From Flavobacteriaceae bacterium (GTDB lineage Bacteria; Bacteroidota; Bacteroidia; Flavobacteriales; Flavobacteriaceae), in the NCBI GenBank assembly GCA_027081505.1, contig JALWKK010000087.1:1-39484 (forward strand): 39,484 nucleotides of DNA, in the 5' to 3' direction. A program made the translations under genes and the position numbers. Within the stretch, counting starts at the first letter, position 1, and every line of letters starts with the position of its first letter. This document shows, piece by piece, positions 9,607-17,053 of the stretch. The notes beneath the pieces are model-generated. The model saw only the letters and a program-made list of their open reading frames with translations, was not told where the DNA came from and ran no database searches.

Positions 9607-11505
9607 CTAATATGCTCTATCCGGATTTCCTTCATAAAAGTTAATAAAGGCTTGATTAACCACTCTATTTCCTCCGGGAGTTGGATAATCTCCTGTAAAA
9701 TACCAATCTCCTCTATTTTTTGGGCAGGCTTTGTGTAAATTTTCAACGGTTTGAAAGATCACTTTAACTCTGGCTTTTATGTTGGTATCACTAATAAGCC
9801 GGGCTATTTTGTCCGAAATTTCTTCATCTGTAAAAGGTGCATATAATTCTTTGACCACATTTACTATTTTAGTATCAGGATACGATAGTTGGTCTTTGCA
9901 TTTTTTGTAAATTTCTTCAACAATATTTTTATTTCCTCTTTTTTTATGAAGTTCTAATGCTGCTTGAAAAGCGATAAGGTTTTCCAGCCTTGCCATATCT
10001 ATTCCGTAGCAATCGGGATATCGTATTTGAGGTGCCGAAGACACTACGACAATTTGCTTGGGATGTAATCTGTCCAGCATTTTCAAAATACTTTTCTTTA
10101 AGGTGGTGCCTCGCACAATACTATCGTCTATAATAACTAAATTGTCTTCGGGTTTTACTATTCCGTAAGTTACATCATACACGTGGGCGACCAAATCGTC
10201 TCGGCTGCTGTCTTCGGTAATAAACGTACGGAGTTTTACATCCTTAACGGCTATTTTTTCGGTGCGTATTTTATGTGCTTGTATTTCGTTAAGTCGTTCA
10301 AGAGTCAGCGTTTTTCGTTCTTTAACAATGGTTTCGTTTTTTTGACGGTTCAATTCGTCTTGTGCAGCTTCCAACATGCCGTAAAAAGAGGTTTCTGCAG
10401 TATTGGGAATAAATGAGAATACCGTATTTTCGGTATCGTAATTAATTGCTTTTAACACATCGGGCATGATAAGTTTCCCCAATTTTTTTCTTTCTTGATA
10501 GATTTCGGCATCGCTTCCTCTCGAAAAATAGATGCGTTCAAACGAACACGATTTCCGTTCTAAAGGCTTTACAATTTTTTTGAGTTTACTTTCTCCCGAT
10601 TTTTTAAGTAGAAGTGCATTTCCGGGCGGAATTTCATGTACTTTTTCAAACGGAACATTAAACACCGTTTGTATTGCCGGTCTTTCTGAAGCAACCACAA
10701 CAACCTCGTCATCTTTATAAAAATATGCCGGACGAATGCCCGCCGGATCTCGTAATACAAAAGCATCGCCATGTCCTAACAAACCAGCCATCGCATATCC
10801 TCCATCCCAGTTTTTAGCCGATTTTTTTAAAATTCGAGCTAAATCCAAATTCTCAACAATATAAGGGGAAGCTTCAATTTTTGTGAGTCCTTTTTGTTTG
10901 GCTTCTTTGTATAATTTTCTAACAGAATCATCAAGAAAATGTCCTATTTTTTCCATCACCGTTACCGTATCGGTTTTTTCTTTTGGATGCATCCCCAGTT
11001 TAATCAAATTATCAAACAGCTCGGCGGTATTGGTCATATTAAAATTTCCGGCAACAATCAGGTTTCTGTGCATCCAGTTGTTTTGACGCAAAAAAGGGTG
11101 TACATGCTCGATACTGTTTCCGCCAAAGGTTCCGTATCTAACGTGACCCAGTAAAAGTTCTCCAATATAGGGCAGGTGCTTTTTTTGTGCCGTTACATCG
11201 TCTTTATATTCCGGATTTTGTTCAAATGCTTGATTTATTCGGTTGTTAATCTTAGAAAAAATATCTTGTATGGGTTGTGCTTCATTAGAGCGTATTCGGC
11301 TAATGTATCTTTCTCCCGGAGCAACATTTAGTTTTATACTTGCCAGTCCTGCTCCGTCTTGCCCTCGGTTGTGCTGCTTTTCCATCATCAGGTACATTTT
11401 ATTGATGCCGTAAAAGGCTGTACCGTATTTTTCCTTATAATACTCCAACGGTTTAAGAAGTCTTATTAGGGCTATTCCGCATTCGTGTTTTAAAGCGTCA
11501 CTCAT
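9607..11505 (-). CDS. purF: Long PurF-type amidophosphoribosyltransferase
   Basis: 632 residues, against roughly 470-520 for ordinary PurF. The N-terminal half is a class II glutamine amidotransferase (Ntn hydrolase): the nucleophile is Cys9 in HECGIALIR, so an eight-residue propeptide must be removed. NRGQDGAG follows near residue 50 and HVRYGTFGG near 120. The C-terminal half is a phosphoribosyltransferase with the PRPP loop VIIDDSIVRGTT. The family makes 5-phosphoribosylamine from PRPP and glutamine, the first step of purine synthesis. The long form is recurrent in flavobacteria next to a PfkB kinase, as here, and may be a second, specialised PurF (inference). No other purine genes are nearby. 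A terminator lies 10 bp before the start codon. Confidence 0.85.
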   Translation of the reverse strand: MSDALKHECGIALIRLLKPLEYYKEKYGTAFYGINKMYLMMEKQHNRGQDGAGLASIKLNVAPGERYISRIRSNEAQPIQDIFSKINNRINQAFEQNPEYKDDVTAQKKHLPYIGELLLGHVRYGTFGGNSIEHVHPFLRQNNWMHRNLIVAGNFNMTNTAELFDNLIKLGMHPKEKTDTVTVMEKIGHFLDDSVRKLYKEAKQKGLTKIEASPYIVENLDLARILKKSAKNWDGGYAMAGLLGHGDAFVLRDPAGIRPAYFYKDDEVVVVASERPAIQTVFNVPFEKVHEIPPGNALLLKKSGESKLKKIVKPLERKSCSFERIYFSRGSDAEIYQERKKLGKLIMPDVLKAINYDTENTVFSFIPNTAETSFYGMLEAAQDELNRQKNETIVKERKTLTLERLNEIQAHKIRTEKIAVKDVKLRTFITEDSSRDDLVAHVYDVTYGIVKPEDNLVIIDDSIVRGTTLKKSILKMLDRLHPKQIVVVSSAPQIRYPDCYGIDMARLENLIAFQAALELHKKRGNKNIVEEIYKKCKDQLSYPDTKIVNVVKELYAPFTDEEISDKIARLISDTNIKARVKVIFQTVENLHKACPKNRGDWYFTGDYPTPGGNRVVNQAFINFYEGNPDRAY

Positions 11506-11515
11506 AATGTGTTAC

Positions 11516-11539
11516 AAAAAAAGCCCTAAAAATTAGGGC
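11516..11539 (-). terminator. Intrinsic terminator or attenuator between the PfkB and purF-like genes
   Basis: Read on the minus strand: GCCCTAA, loop TTT, TTAGGGC, then seven T. This is a perfect 7-bp GC-containing stem with a U tract, the strongest terminator in the window. Its U tract ends only 10 bp before the purF-like ATG (11505), and no TAnnTTTG box lies between it and that ATG. Transcripts reaching purF must read through it or start inside it. Confidence 0.75.
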
Positions 11540-11545
11540 ATTGTT

Positions 11546-12472
11546 TTATGATAATTGTATGTCAAACTGTGTTAGGGTTTTAAATTGTTCCAGCCGCTGC
11601 AACACTTGTACTCTGTTGAGTTGCTGCATTCGTTCCGTACCGAATTTTTCTACACAAAATGAAGCTAAGGAAGATCCGTAAATAACCGCATTTTTTAGCG
11701 AATTATAGCTGTAATCTCCGGTGGAAGCCACATAGCCTGCAAATCCTCCTGCAAAGGTATCACCTGCGCCTGTTGGGTCAAATACTTCTTCAAGCGGTAA
11801 GGCAGGAGCATAAAAAACTTGATCGTTATAAAACAGCAAGGCTCCGTGTTCTCCTTTTTTTATCACCACATACTCAGGTCCCATTTTCATAATTTTCTTT
11901 GCTGCGGTAACCAGCGAATATTCTCCCGAAAGTTGCCTTGCTTCCTCATCATTTATGGTGATTACATCTACTTTGGCAATCACTTTCTTTAATTCTTCCA
12001 GAGCATTATCCATCCAGAAGTTCATAGTGTCTAACACTGTGAGTTTAGGTTTTTCTGTCATTTGCTCAATCACGCTTAACTGAACAAGCGGGTGAAGGTT
12101 ACCCAACATTAATACGTCTGCATTTTTGTAAGATTCGGGAACTTTCGGGTTAAAATCTGCCAGCACGTTAAGCTCTGTTGTCAGTGTATCACGGGTATTC
12201 ATATCGTTGTGATATCTTCCGCTCCAAAAAAATGTTTTTCCGGATTTTATAATTTCAATTCCGGAAATGTCTATGTTATGCTTTTCTAACATTTCTAAAT
12301 ATTCTTTCGGAAAATCTCCTCCAACCACCGAAACTATGGCTGGTTTTACGCCCAATTGCGAAGCTGCTAAACTAATGTATGTAGCAGCGCCGCCTAAAAT
12401 TTTATCGGTTTTTCCGAAAGGGGTTTCAATAGCATCAAAGGCAACAGTACCAACGACAAGAAGTTTGTTCAT
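11546..12472 (-). CDS. PfkB-family sugar/nucleoside kinase
   Basis: 308 residues with the ribokinase fold. The N-terminal substrate-side GG occurs in KILGGAATYISLAA (about residues 25-37). The C-terminal signature DPTGAGDTFAGG (232-243) contains the anion hole and the catalytic base Asp238. The exact substrate cannot be read; ribokinase, adenosine kinase and sugar kinases all share these motifs. It lies 40 bp upstream of the purF-like gene on the same strand, so a role in nucleoside or ribose-phosphate supply is plausible (inference). A TAnnTTTG box at 12498-12505 provides its promoter. Confidence 0.85.
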   Translation of the reverse strand: MNKLLVVGTVAFDAIETPFGKTDKILGGAATYISLAASQLGVKPAIVSVVGGDFPKEYLEMLEKHNIDISGIEIIKSGKTFFWSGRYHNDMNTRDTLTTELNVLADFNPKVPESYKNADVLMLGNLHPLVQLSVIEQMTEKPKLTVLDTMNFWMDNALEELKKVIAKVDVITINDEEARQLSGEYSLVTAAKKIMKMGPEYVVIKKGEHGALLFYNDQVFYAPALPLEEVFDPTGAGDTFAGGFAGYVASTGDYSYNSLKNAVIYGSSLASFCVEKFGTERMQQLNRVQVLQRLEQFKTLTQFDIQLS

Positions 12473-12497
12473 TAAACTTTAATTTTATTGTAAATTG

Positions 12498-12505
12498 CAA
12501 ATATA
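12498..12505 (-). promoter_or_regulatory. -7 element for the PfkB kinase gene
   Basis: TATATTTG on the minus strand, an exact consensus match, lies 25 bp before the ATG at 12472. Confidence 0.5.
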
Positions 12506-12568
12506 GTATTTAATACCGTTTGAGTTAAGAAGAAGCAAAATTTATTGTTGTATTATCTTTCTGTTTTG

Positions 12569-13210
12569 TTATTTTCTTCCAAAATCTGCCGGTATTTCGC
12601 CCCAAGCATTGGTTTCCCATTTTAATATTTTTGTTTTATAGGTGTTGGTTTGTAGCCAATATTCAGCCCGAGCGATGAGTTCAAAAAGCTTTTTGTTTTT
12701 ATGGGTTCGCTTGAGTTTGGTATTGCATTTTTTTCGTTTTACCCAGCCTATTGCTATTTTAGAATCGCTGTAAATGCCTCGTTCGGATTTGTGCTTTTTT
12801 AAATACGCCAAGCCATGTACCAAGGCTAAAAATTCGCCTACATTGTTGGTGCCATCTTTAAAAGGACCTTGATGAAAAAGCAATTTTTGTGTTTGCGTAT
12901 CTACACCTCGATACTCCATAATACCCGGGTTTCCGCTAGAAGCGGCATCTACAGAGATGGTATATAAATCGGGATTACCCATTAGTTTTAATGCTTCAGG
13001 TGAAAGGGTTTTCTTTTTTTTGGAGTCTTTCCCTTTATACTCTTCGTATTCGCCATCATAATAGGCTTTTTTTGCTTCTTTAAGTGTAAGAAACGATTTG
13101 TATTGCGCTCCTTTTACACCGGCAATTGCCTTTTTGCATTTTTCCCAAGAGGTGTAAATTCCGTCCGGATTTCCGTACCAAACCACATAATATTTTTGTT
13201 TCTTTGCCAT
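12569..13210 (-). CDS. rnhA: Ribonuclease H1 with N-terminal viroplasmin domain
   Basis: 213 residues. Residues 5-55 (YYVVWYGNPDGIYTSWEKCK) form the viroplasmin/HBD-like domain known from eukaryotic RNase H1 to bind RNA-DNA hybrids. The RNase H fold follows with the expected acidic residues Asp88 (SVDAASSGNPG), Glu126 (NNVGEFLAL), Asp149 (IYSDSKIA) and Asp209 (IPADFGRK). It cleaves RNA in RNA-DNA hybrids in the cytoplasm. The start is the only ATG in frame before the domain and follows a clear -7 box. It has its own promoter and is not obviously co-regulated with its neighbours. Confidence 0.9.
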   Translation of the reverse strand: MAKKQKYYVVWYGNPDGIYTSWEKCKKAIAGVKGAQYKSFLTLKEAKKAYYDGEYEEYKGKDSKKKKTLSPEALKLMGNPDLYTISVDAASSGNPGIMEYRGVDTQTQKLLFHQGPFKDGTNNVGEFLALVHGLAYLKKHKSERGIYSDSKIAIGWVKRKKCNTKLKRTHKNKKLFELIARAEYWLQTNTYKTKILKWETNAWGEIPADFGRK

Positions 13211-13230
13211 AAACCCGTTTGCTTAATAAA

Positions 13231-13238
13231 CAAAAGTA
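13231..13238 (-). promoter_or_regulatory. -7 element for rnhA
   Basis: TACTTTTG on the minus strand matches TAnnTTTG, 20 bp before the ATG. Confidence 0.5.
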
Positions 13239-13325
13239 GCCAAATTATTTATACCTGAAACAGGAAATTAAAAAGTGAACTTTTGGGTGCTGATGTTTTC
13301 AATCTATTTTTGAATTATTCACCAA

Positions 13326-13341
13326 TGTAACCCCTGTTACA
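13326..13341. promoter_or_regulatory. Palindrome TGTAAC-CCCT-GTTACA upstream of cydA, CRP/FNR-type site
   Basis: This is a perfect 6-4-6 inverted repeat. Its centre lies 36.5 bp before the last base of the cydA -7 box, close to -42 from the likely transcription start. That is the classical position of a class II CRP/FNR activator. The same motif at the same distance lies in front of the DUF2202 gene. The binding protein is not encoded in the window. Confidence 0.6.
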
Positions 13342-13362
13342 AAAAAACACTATCTTACACCG

Positions 13363-13370
13363 TAATTTTG
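13363..13370 (+). promoter_or_regulatory. -7 element for cydAB
   Basis: TAATTTTG matches the consensus exactly, 25 bp before the cydA ATG. Confidence 0.6.
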
Positions 13371-13395
13371 CTACTTTAAAACAAAAATATACACT

Positions 13396-14727
13396 ATGGA
13401 AGACATGCTTTTTTATGACAGAATGCAGTTTGCCTTTACCATAACATTCCATTATTTGTTTCCGCAATTAACGATGGGATTATCCTTAATCATTGTATAT
13501 TTTAAATGGAAATATCTTAAAACAAACATTGATAAATACAACCAAGCTGCTAAGTTTTGGATGAAAATATTTGCGCTAAATTTTGCTATGGGAGTTGTAA
13601 CCGGAATACCTATGGAATTTCAATTTGGAACCAATTGGGCTAAATTTTCGGAACTTACAGGAGGTATAATCGGGCAAACATTAGCCATGGAAGGAATGTT
13701 TTCATTCTTTTTAGAATCTTCTTTTTTAGGACTCTTTTTGTTTGGTGAAAAACTTATAGGTCAGAAATTACATTTTTTAACCGGATTTTTGGTTTTCCTA
13801 GGCTCGTGGCTAAGTGGGTTGTTTATTATTGCTACAAATTCTTGGATGCAGCATCCGGTAGGGTATGAGATTTTAGAAAACGGTACGTATGTACTTTCCA
13901 ATTTTTCAGCTCTTTTTTCAAACCCTTGGCTTATTCCTTCTTATTTACACAACCAAGCCGCATCGTTAGTTACTGCTTCATTTGTAGTAGCAGGAATAGG
14001 GTCTTTTTATTTACTTAGTAAAAAACACAAAGATTTTGGTAAGTTATTTGTTAAAACTGGAGTTGTTTTCGGGATTATTTCAACGACTCTTGTGGCTTTT
14101 CCTACCGGAGATTGGGCAGCAAAAAATGTAGTAAAATACCAACCGGTAACTTTTGCTGCTATGGAAGGAATTTTTGAAACCGAAAAAGCAGGAACCGAAA
14201 TTGTACTAATTGGTCAACCCAATATTTATGACAAAAAATTAGACAACAAAATTGCCGTTCCTAATATTCTAAGTTTTTTAACGTATCAAAATTGGGATGC
14301 TCAGATTAAAGGGTTGGATGCTTTTGAAGAAAACCTTCATCCTACTAACATTCCCGGCTTGTATTATGCCTATCATATTATGGTAGGATTGGGCACCATT
14401 TTTATAGCGTTGATGATTGCTGGTGTGGTTCAGCTTTTTAGAAAAAAACTATATACTACAAGATGGATTTTATGGTCACTATTATTTATGATTCCGCTAC
14501 CCTATATTACCAACATAACCGGATGGTACACCGCCGAATTAGGTAGGCAACCTTGGTTGGTCTATAATTTATTAAAAACTGCAGAAGGTGCTTCGCCAAC
14601 AGTTTCATCAGGAAATACATTATTTACTTTATTAGGTTTTATAGGCTTATATCTCTTGCTTGGAATGCTGTTTTTAATCTTAGCCGGTAAAATAATTAAC
14701 AAAGGACCTCAAATACAAAAACTATAA
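13396..14727 (+). CDS. cydA: Cytochrome bd ubiquinol oxidase subunit I
   Basis: 443 residues, the short form lacking the long Q-loop insertion of the E. coli enzyme. Visible landmarks are His19 in TFHYLFPQLTMGL (axial haem ligand), a further His in PSYLHNQAAS, the Q-loop region around KYQPVTFAAMEG, and the ELGRQPW motif near the C-terminus. Several hydrophobic segments span the protein. With subunit II it oxidises quinol and reduces oxygen to water at high affinity in the inner membrane. The short Q-loop and the Bacteroidota setting suggest menaquinol as donor (inference). cydB follows after 2 bp. The promoter carries a CRP/FNR-like palindrome, consistent with low-oxygen induction. Confidence 0.95.
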   Translation: MEDMLFYDRMQFAFTITFHYLFPQLTMGLSLIIVYFKWKYLKTNIDKYNQAAKFWMKIFALNFAMGVVTGIPMEFQFGTNWAKFSELTGGIIGQTLAMEGMFSFFLESSFLGLFLFGEKLIGQKLHFLTGFLVFLGSWLSGLFIIATNSWMQHPVGYEILENGTYVLSNFSALFSNPWLIPSYLHNQAASLVTASFVVAGIGSFYLLSKKHKDFGKLFVKTGVVFGIISTTLVAFPTGDWAAKNVVKYQPVTFAAMEGIFETEKAGTEIVLIGQPNIYDKKLDNKIAVPNILSFLTYQNWDAQIKGLDAFEENLHPTNIPGLYYAYHIMVGLGTIFIALMIAGVVQLFRKKLYTTRWILWSLLFMIPLPYITNITGWYTAELGRQPWLVYNLLKTAEGASPTVSSGNTLFTLLGFIGLYLLLGMLFLILAGKIINKGPQIQKL

Positions 14728-14729
14728 TT

Positions 14730-15797
14730 ATGGAACTATTTTGGTATATCGTTTTAATGGCTATGCTCGCTATATATCTTGTTTTAGACGGGTACGATTT
14801 TGGTGCAGGAATCATTCATTTGTTCTTCGGGAAAACCGAAAAAGACAAAAAAGCCATTACAAGTGCTATAGGTCCTTTTTGGGATGCAAATGAAGTTTGG
14901 ATAATTGCAGCAGGAGGTATTTTGTTTTTTGCTTTTCCAAAACTATACGCATCTTCTTTTAGCGGATTTTATCTGCCCTTGATTATGATTCTTTGGTTGC
15001 TTATTTTTAGAGGAATAGGACTTGAATTAAGACACCAACTTAACAATAAAATGTGGCACATTATCTGGGACAAAGCTTTTGGAATAGCTAGTTTACTCTT
15101 AGCTTTGTTTTTTGGTATTGCTTTAGGAAATGTTGTTCGGGGCGTAAATTTAGGAATGGTTACTAACGGTGTTTCCCAACATGAACCTCATTTCTTTTTT
15201 CTACCACTTTGGAATCCTGATTTTAGTCCGTTATCAGATAATCTTGGTGTTATAGATTGGTTTACTTTATTATTGGGAATTATAGCAGTGGTGTCACTTA
15301 CCATTCACGGTGCCGCGTGGGTTATTTTTAAAACCAATGCTTCTGTAAATCCACAACTAAAAAAACTTATTTTTAAATTAAGTGTTGTGTTGCTACTACT
15401 TGTTGTTCTTTCTGTTTTAGTTTGGCATCATATTGAACCGAACCCTTTTCATAACTTTATTGAAAGACCTTGGCTCTGGATTTTACCAATAATCACCCTA
15501 ACAGGATTAATAGGACAATTTTGGGTTAAAAAATTTAAAAAAGACGGGCTTAGTTTTCTTTTTTCAACCCTGTTTTTAATGGGAGGTTTTTTGGGGACAG
15601 CAGCATCTATTTTCCCAAAGATGCTTCCTTCAACCAACAATACAAATCCATCGCTTACTATTTATAATGTTGCCACTAGTCATTATGGTTTATCTGTAGG
15701 AGTAAATTGGTTTGTTGTTGCAATACTATTAGTGGCTGTCTATTTAATTATACAATATAAGGTGTTTAAAGGCAAAATGGATGATGTAGCGTACTAA
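14730..15797 (+). CDS. cydB: Cytochrome bd ubiquinol oxidase subunit II
   Basis: 355 residues, mostly transmembrane, with the family signature DGYDFGAGI at the N-terminus and WDANEVW near residue 50. It forms the heterodimeric oxidase with CydA, to which it is translationally close (2-bp gap). No cydX-like small gene and no cydDC assembly transporter were found next to it. The following 550 bp hold a decayed gene and a repeat. Confidence 0.95.
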   Translation: MELFWYIVLMAMLAIYLVLDGYDFGAGIIHLFFGKTEKDKKAITSAIGPFWDANEVWIIAAGGILFFAFPKLYASSFSGFYLPLIMILWLLIFRGIGLELRHQLNNKMWHIIWDKAFGIASLLLALFFGIALGNVVRGVNLGMVTNGVSQHEPHFFFLPLWNPDFSPLSDNLGVIDWFTLLLGIIAVVSLTIHGAAWVIFKTNASVNPQLKKLIFKLSVVLLLLVVLSVLVWHHIEPNPFHNFIERPWLWILPIITLTGLIGQFWVKKFKKDGLSFLFSTLFLMGGFLGTAASIFPKMLPSTNNTNPSLTIYNVATSHYGLSVGVNWFVVAILLVAVYLIIQYKVFKGKMDDVAY

Positions 15798-15809
15798 CGT
15801 AACTTCTAA

Positions 15810-16077
15810 TTATTTGTTAAATTTTCCGTTTTGTAAGCAACTATATTTCAAATTGTTGTTCCAAAAATAAAAACCTTTAGGAAGTTTCCTGCTTCTAGTG
15901 ACAAAAAGCATTATTTCGTGTTGTTACGCGGTTGGTATTATCGAAAGAAAATTATCTGTTCTAGGAATAAAAATATCGCCATTATTAATATCTATAGTTG
16001 TGTTTGATGTACTCACATCCAAGTTAGCAATTAGGCTTTTGTTGTTTATTCCTACTTGTGAGTAGATAGAACAATTA
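15810..16077 (-). pseudogene. Decayed remnant of a third QVGIN-type surface-protein gene
   Basis: On the minus strand, peptide pieces recall the N-terminus of the two giant surface proteins in the same order: IYSQVGINN, then LDVSTSN, then GDIFIPRTDN, and in another segment KGFYFWNNN. These line up with [23 protein letters not shown] and KGFYYYSG. The pieces are interrupted, and the signal-peptide side is replaced by a small repeat element (16078-16150). The last stretch ends at a stop at 15810-15812. It is read as a deletion remnant, not an active gene. Confidence 0.5.
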
Positions 16078-16150
16078 ATACCTATTCTTAATATAAAATA
16101 GTTCAATGAGAAAACTCAAAATTAAACTATATTGAATTCGTATTCGGTAT
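16078..16150. repeat. 73-bp MITE-like element
   Basis: It begins ATACC and ends GGTAT. The inner 53 bp match 9291-9343 (47 of 53). The left 14 bp (ATACCTATTCTTAA) recur inverted at 36098-36111. It lies against the decayed QVGIN remnant, where a signal peptide would have been. Confidence 0.55.
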
Positions 16151-16259
16151 AATACAGTTTTTATTCTACTAGGTGTTTTTTTAAAAAAAAGAATACGTGA
16201 TAAAATTATTATTATCAAAACAAGTAAGATAGTGTGTGTCAACTTGTTAACTATTCGGT

Positions 16260-16275
16260 TTAACCAAATGGTTAA
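16260..16275. promoter_or_regulatory. TetR-type operator copy, TTAACC-AAAT-GGTTAA
   Basis: This perfect 6-4-6 palindrome differs at only two of 16 positions from the site overlapping the tetR promoter (17021-17036). It lies 4 bp upstream of the CRP/FNR-like box of the DUF2202 gene. Binding by the neighbouring TetR protein is inferred. Confidence 0.5.
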
Positions 16276-16279
16276 TATT

Positions 16280-16295
16280 TGTAACAAAAGTTACT
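16280..16295. promoter_or_regulatory. CRP/FNR-like box TGTAAC-AAAA-GTTACT
   Basis: It has 11 of the 12 half-site bases of the cydA palindrome. Its centre is 36.5 bp before the last base of the -7 box (16317-16324), exactly the cydA geometry. Confidence 0.55.
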
Positions 16296-16316
16296 GTGAT
16301 ACAGTTAGGTACGATA

Positions 16317-16324
16317 TAAATTTG
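16317..16324 (+). promoter_or_regulatory. -7 element for the DUF2202 gene
   Basis: TAAATTTG matches TAnnTTTG. It lies 27 bp before the chosen ATG at 16352 and argues against the longer frame beginning at 16232. Confidence 0.55.
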
Positions 16325-16351
16325 TACCGTAATTTAAAAACAAAATATATT

Positions 16352-16978
16352 ATGAAAACTCTAATAAATTCAAAATTATTATTGATGGCTGTAGTTATTT
16401 TTAGCTCAAGCTTGTCTATCTCTTGTGATGATGATGATAACACAAACGATGTTGTAAATAGTACAATTGTAACACCAGAAGAAAGAAATGGTTTGCTCTT
16501 CATGCTGGAAGAAGAAAAACTGGCACGTGATACCTATCAATATTTATTTAGTATATGGAATCACAACACCTTTGGGAACATTAAAAATAGTGAACAAACC
16601 CATATGAATTCAATTGCCGGTTTACTTGATTTATACAATATAGAATATACTATTTTACCAGAAGGGCAATTTGAAAACCAAGAGTTACAAAATTTTTATG
16701 ATCAATTTGTGGAAGACGGACAACAAAGTCTTATAGAAGCACTTAAAATAGGTGCTACCATAGAGGATTTGGATATTGTTGACCTTGAAAATTATATGGC
16801 TAAAACAACAAACAATAATATCTTGTCCGTTTACGAAAATTTACAATGTGGGTCTAGAAATCACTTGCGCGCTTATGTAACAAATATCATAAGCAACGCA
16901 GGTACGTATACACCACAATTTTTAAGCCTTGATGATTTTAACGAAATTATTAACGAAAGCCATGAAAATTGCAATTAA
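16352..16978 (+). CDS. DUF2202 ferritin-like lipoprotein
   Basis: 208 residues from the ATG at 16352; the open frame extends 40 codons upstream, but that part lies ahead of the promoter. The N-terminus is a lipoprotein signal (SSSLSISC, Cys25) followed by four Asp. The domain starts with an acidic helix EERNGLLFMLEEEKLARDTY (about residues 43-61). EQTHMNSIAGLL, QSLIEALKIGATIEDLDI and NLQCGSRNHLRAY follow. This is the DUF2202 pattern, a ferritin-like four-helix family whose conserved Glu and His could bind two metal ions. The biochemical role is unknown. It is exported and membrane-anchored. The promoter has a CRP/FNR-like box and an upstream TetR-like operator, linking it to cydAB and to the efflux cluster. 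Confidence 0.8.
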   Translation: MKTLINSKLLLMAVVIFSSSLSISCDDDDNTNDVVNSTIVTPEERNGLLFMLEEEKLARDTYQYLFSIWNHNTFGNIKNSEQTHMNSIAGLLDLYNIEYTILPEGQFENQELQNFYDQFVEDGQQSLIEALKIGATIEDLDIVDLENYMAKTTNNNILSVYENLQCGSRNHLRAYVTNIISNAGTYTPQFLSLDDFNEIINESHENCN

Positions 16979-17012
16979 TTCAAAATAAAGTTGGTATAAC
17001 CAAAAAAAGACT

Positions 17013-17036
17013 TACCTTTGTCAACCAGATGGTTAA
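17013..17036 (+). promoter_or_regulatory. Promoter of the efflux cluster with overlapping TetR operator
   Basis: The -7 box TACCTTTG (17013-17020) has a TTGG at 16991-16994 at -33 distance. Directly after it lies TCAACCAGATGGTTAA (17021-17036), an imperfect palindrome covering the transcription start. A repressor bound there would block initiation, the usual autoregulation of TetR genes. The TTG at 17018 lies inside this promoter and is not a start. Confidence 0.65.
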
Positions 17037-17053
17037 ACTATTTAGTTAATAAA

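Noticed and set aside
11540-11575. E. coli-like TTGACA motif at the end of the PfkB gene as a purF promoter
   Set aside because: It is within coding sequence, precedes the terminator, and Bacteroidota sigma factors use TAnnTTTG.
16232-16351. Upstream extension of the DUF2202 frame
   Set aside because: It spans the operator, the activator box and the -7 element; the lipoprotein signal begins at 16352.
17018-17053. Longer tetR start at the TTG at 17018
   Set aside because: It lies within the -7 box and operator; the ATG at 17054 begins at the usual distance from the HTH.
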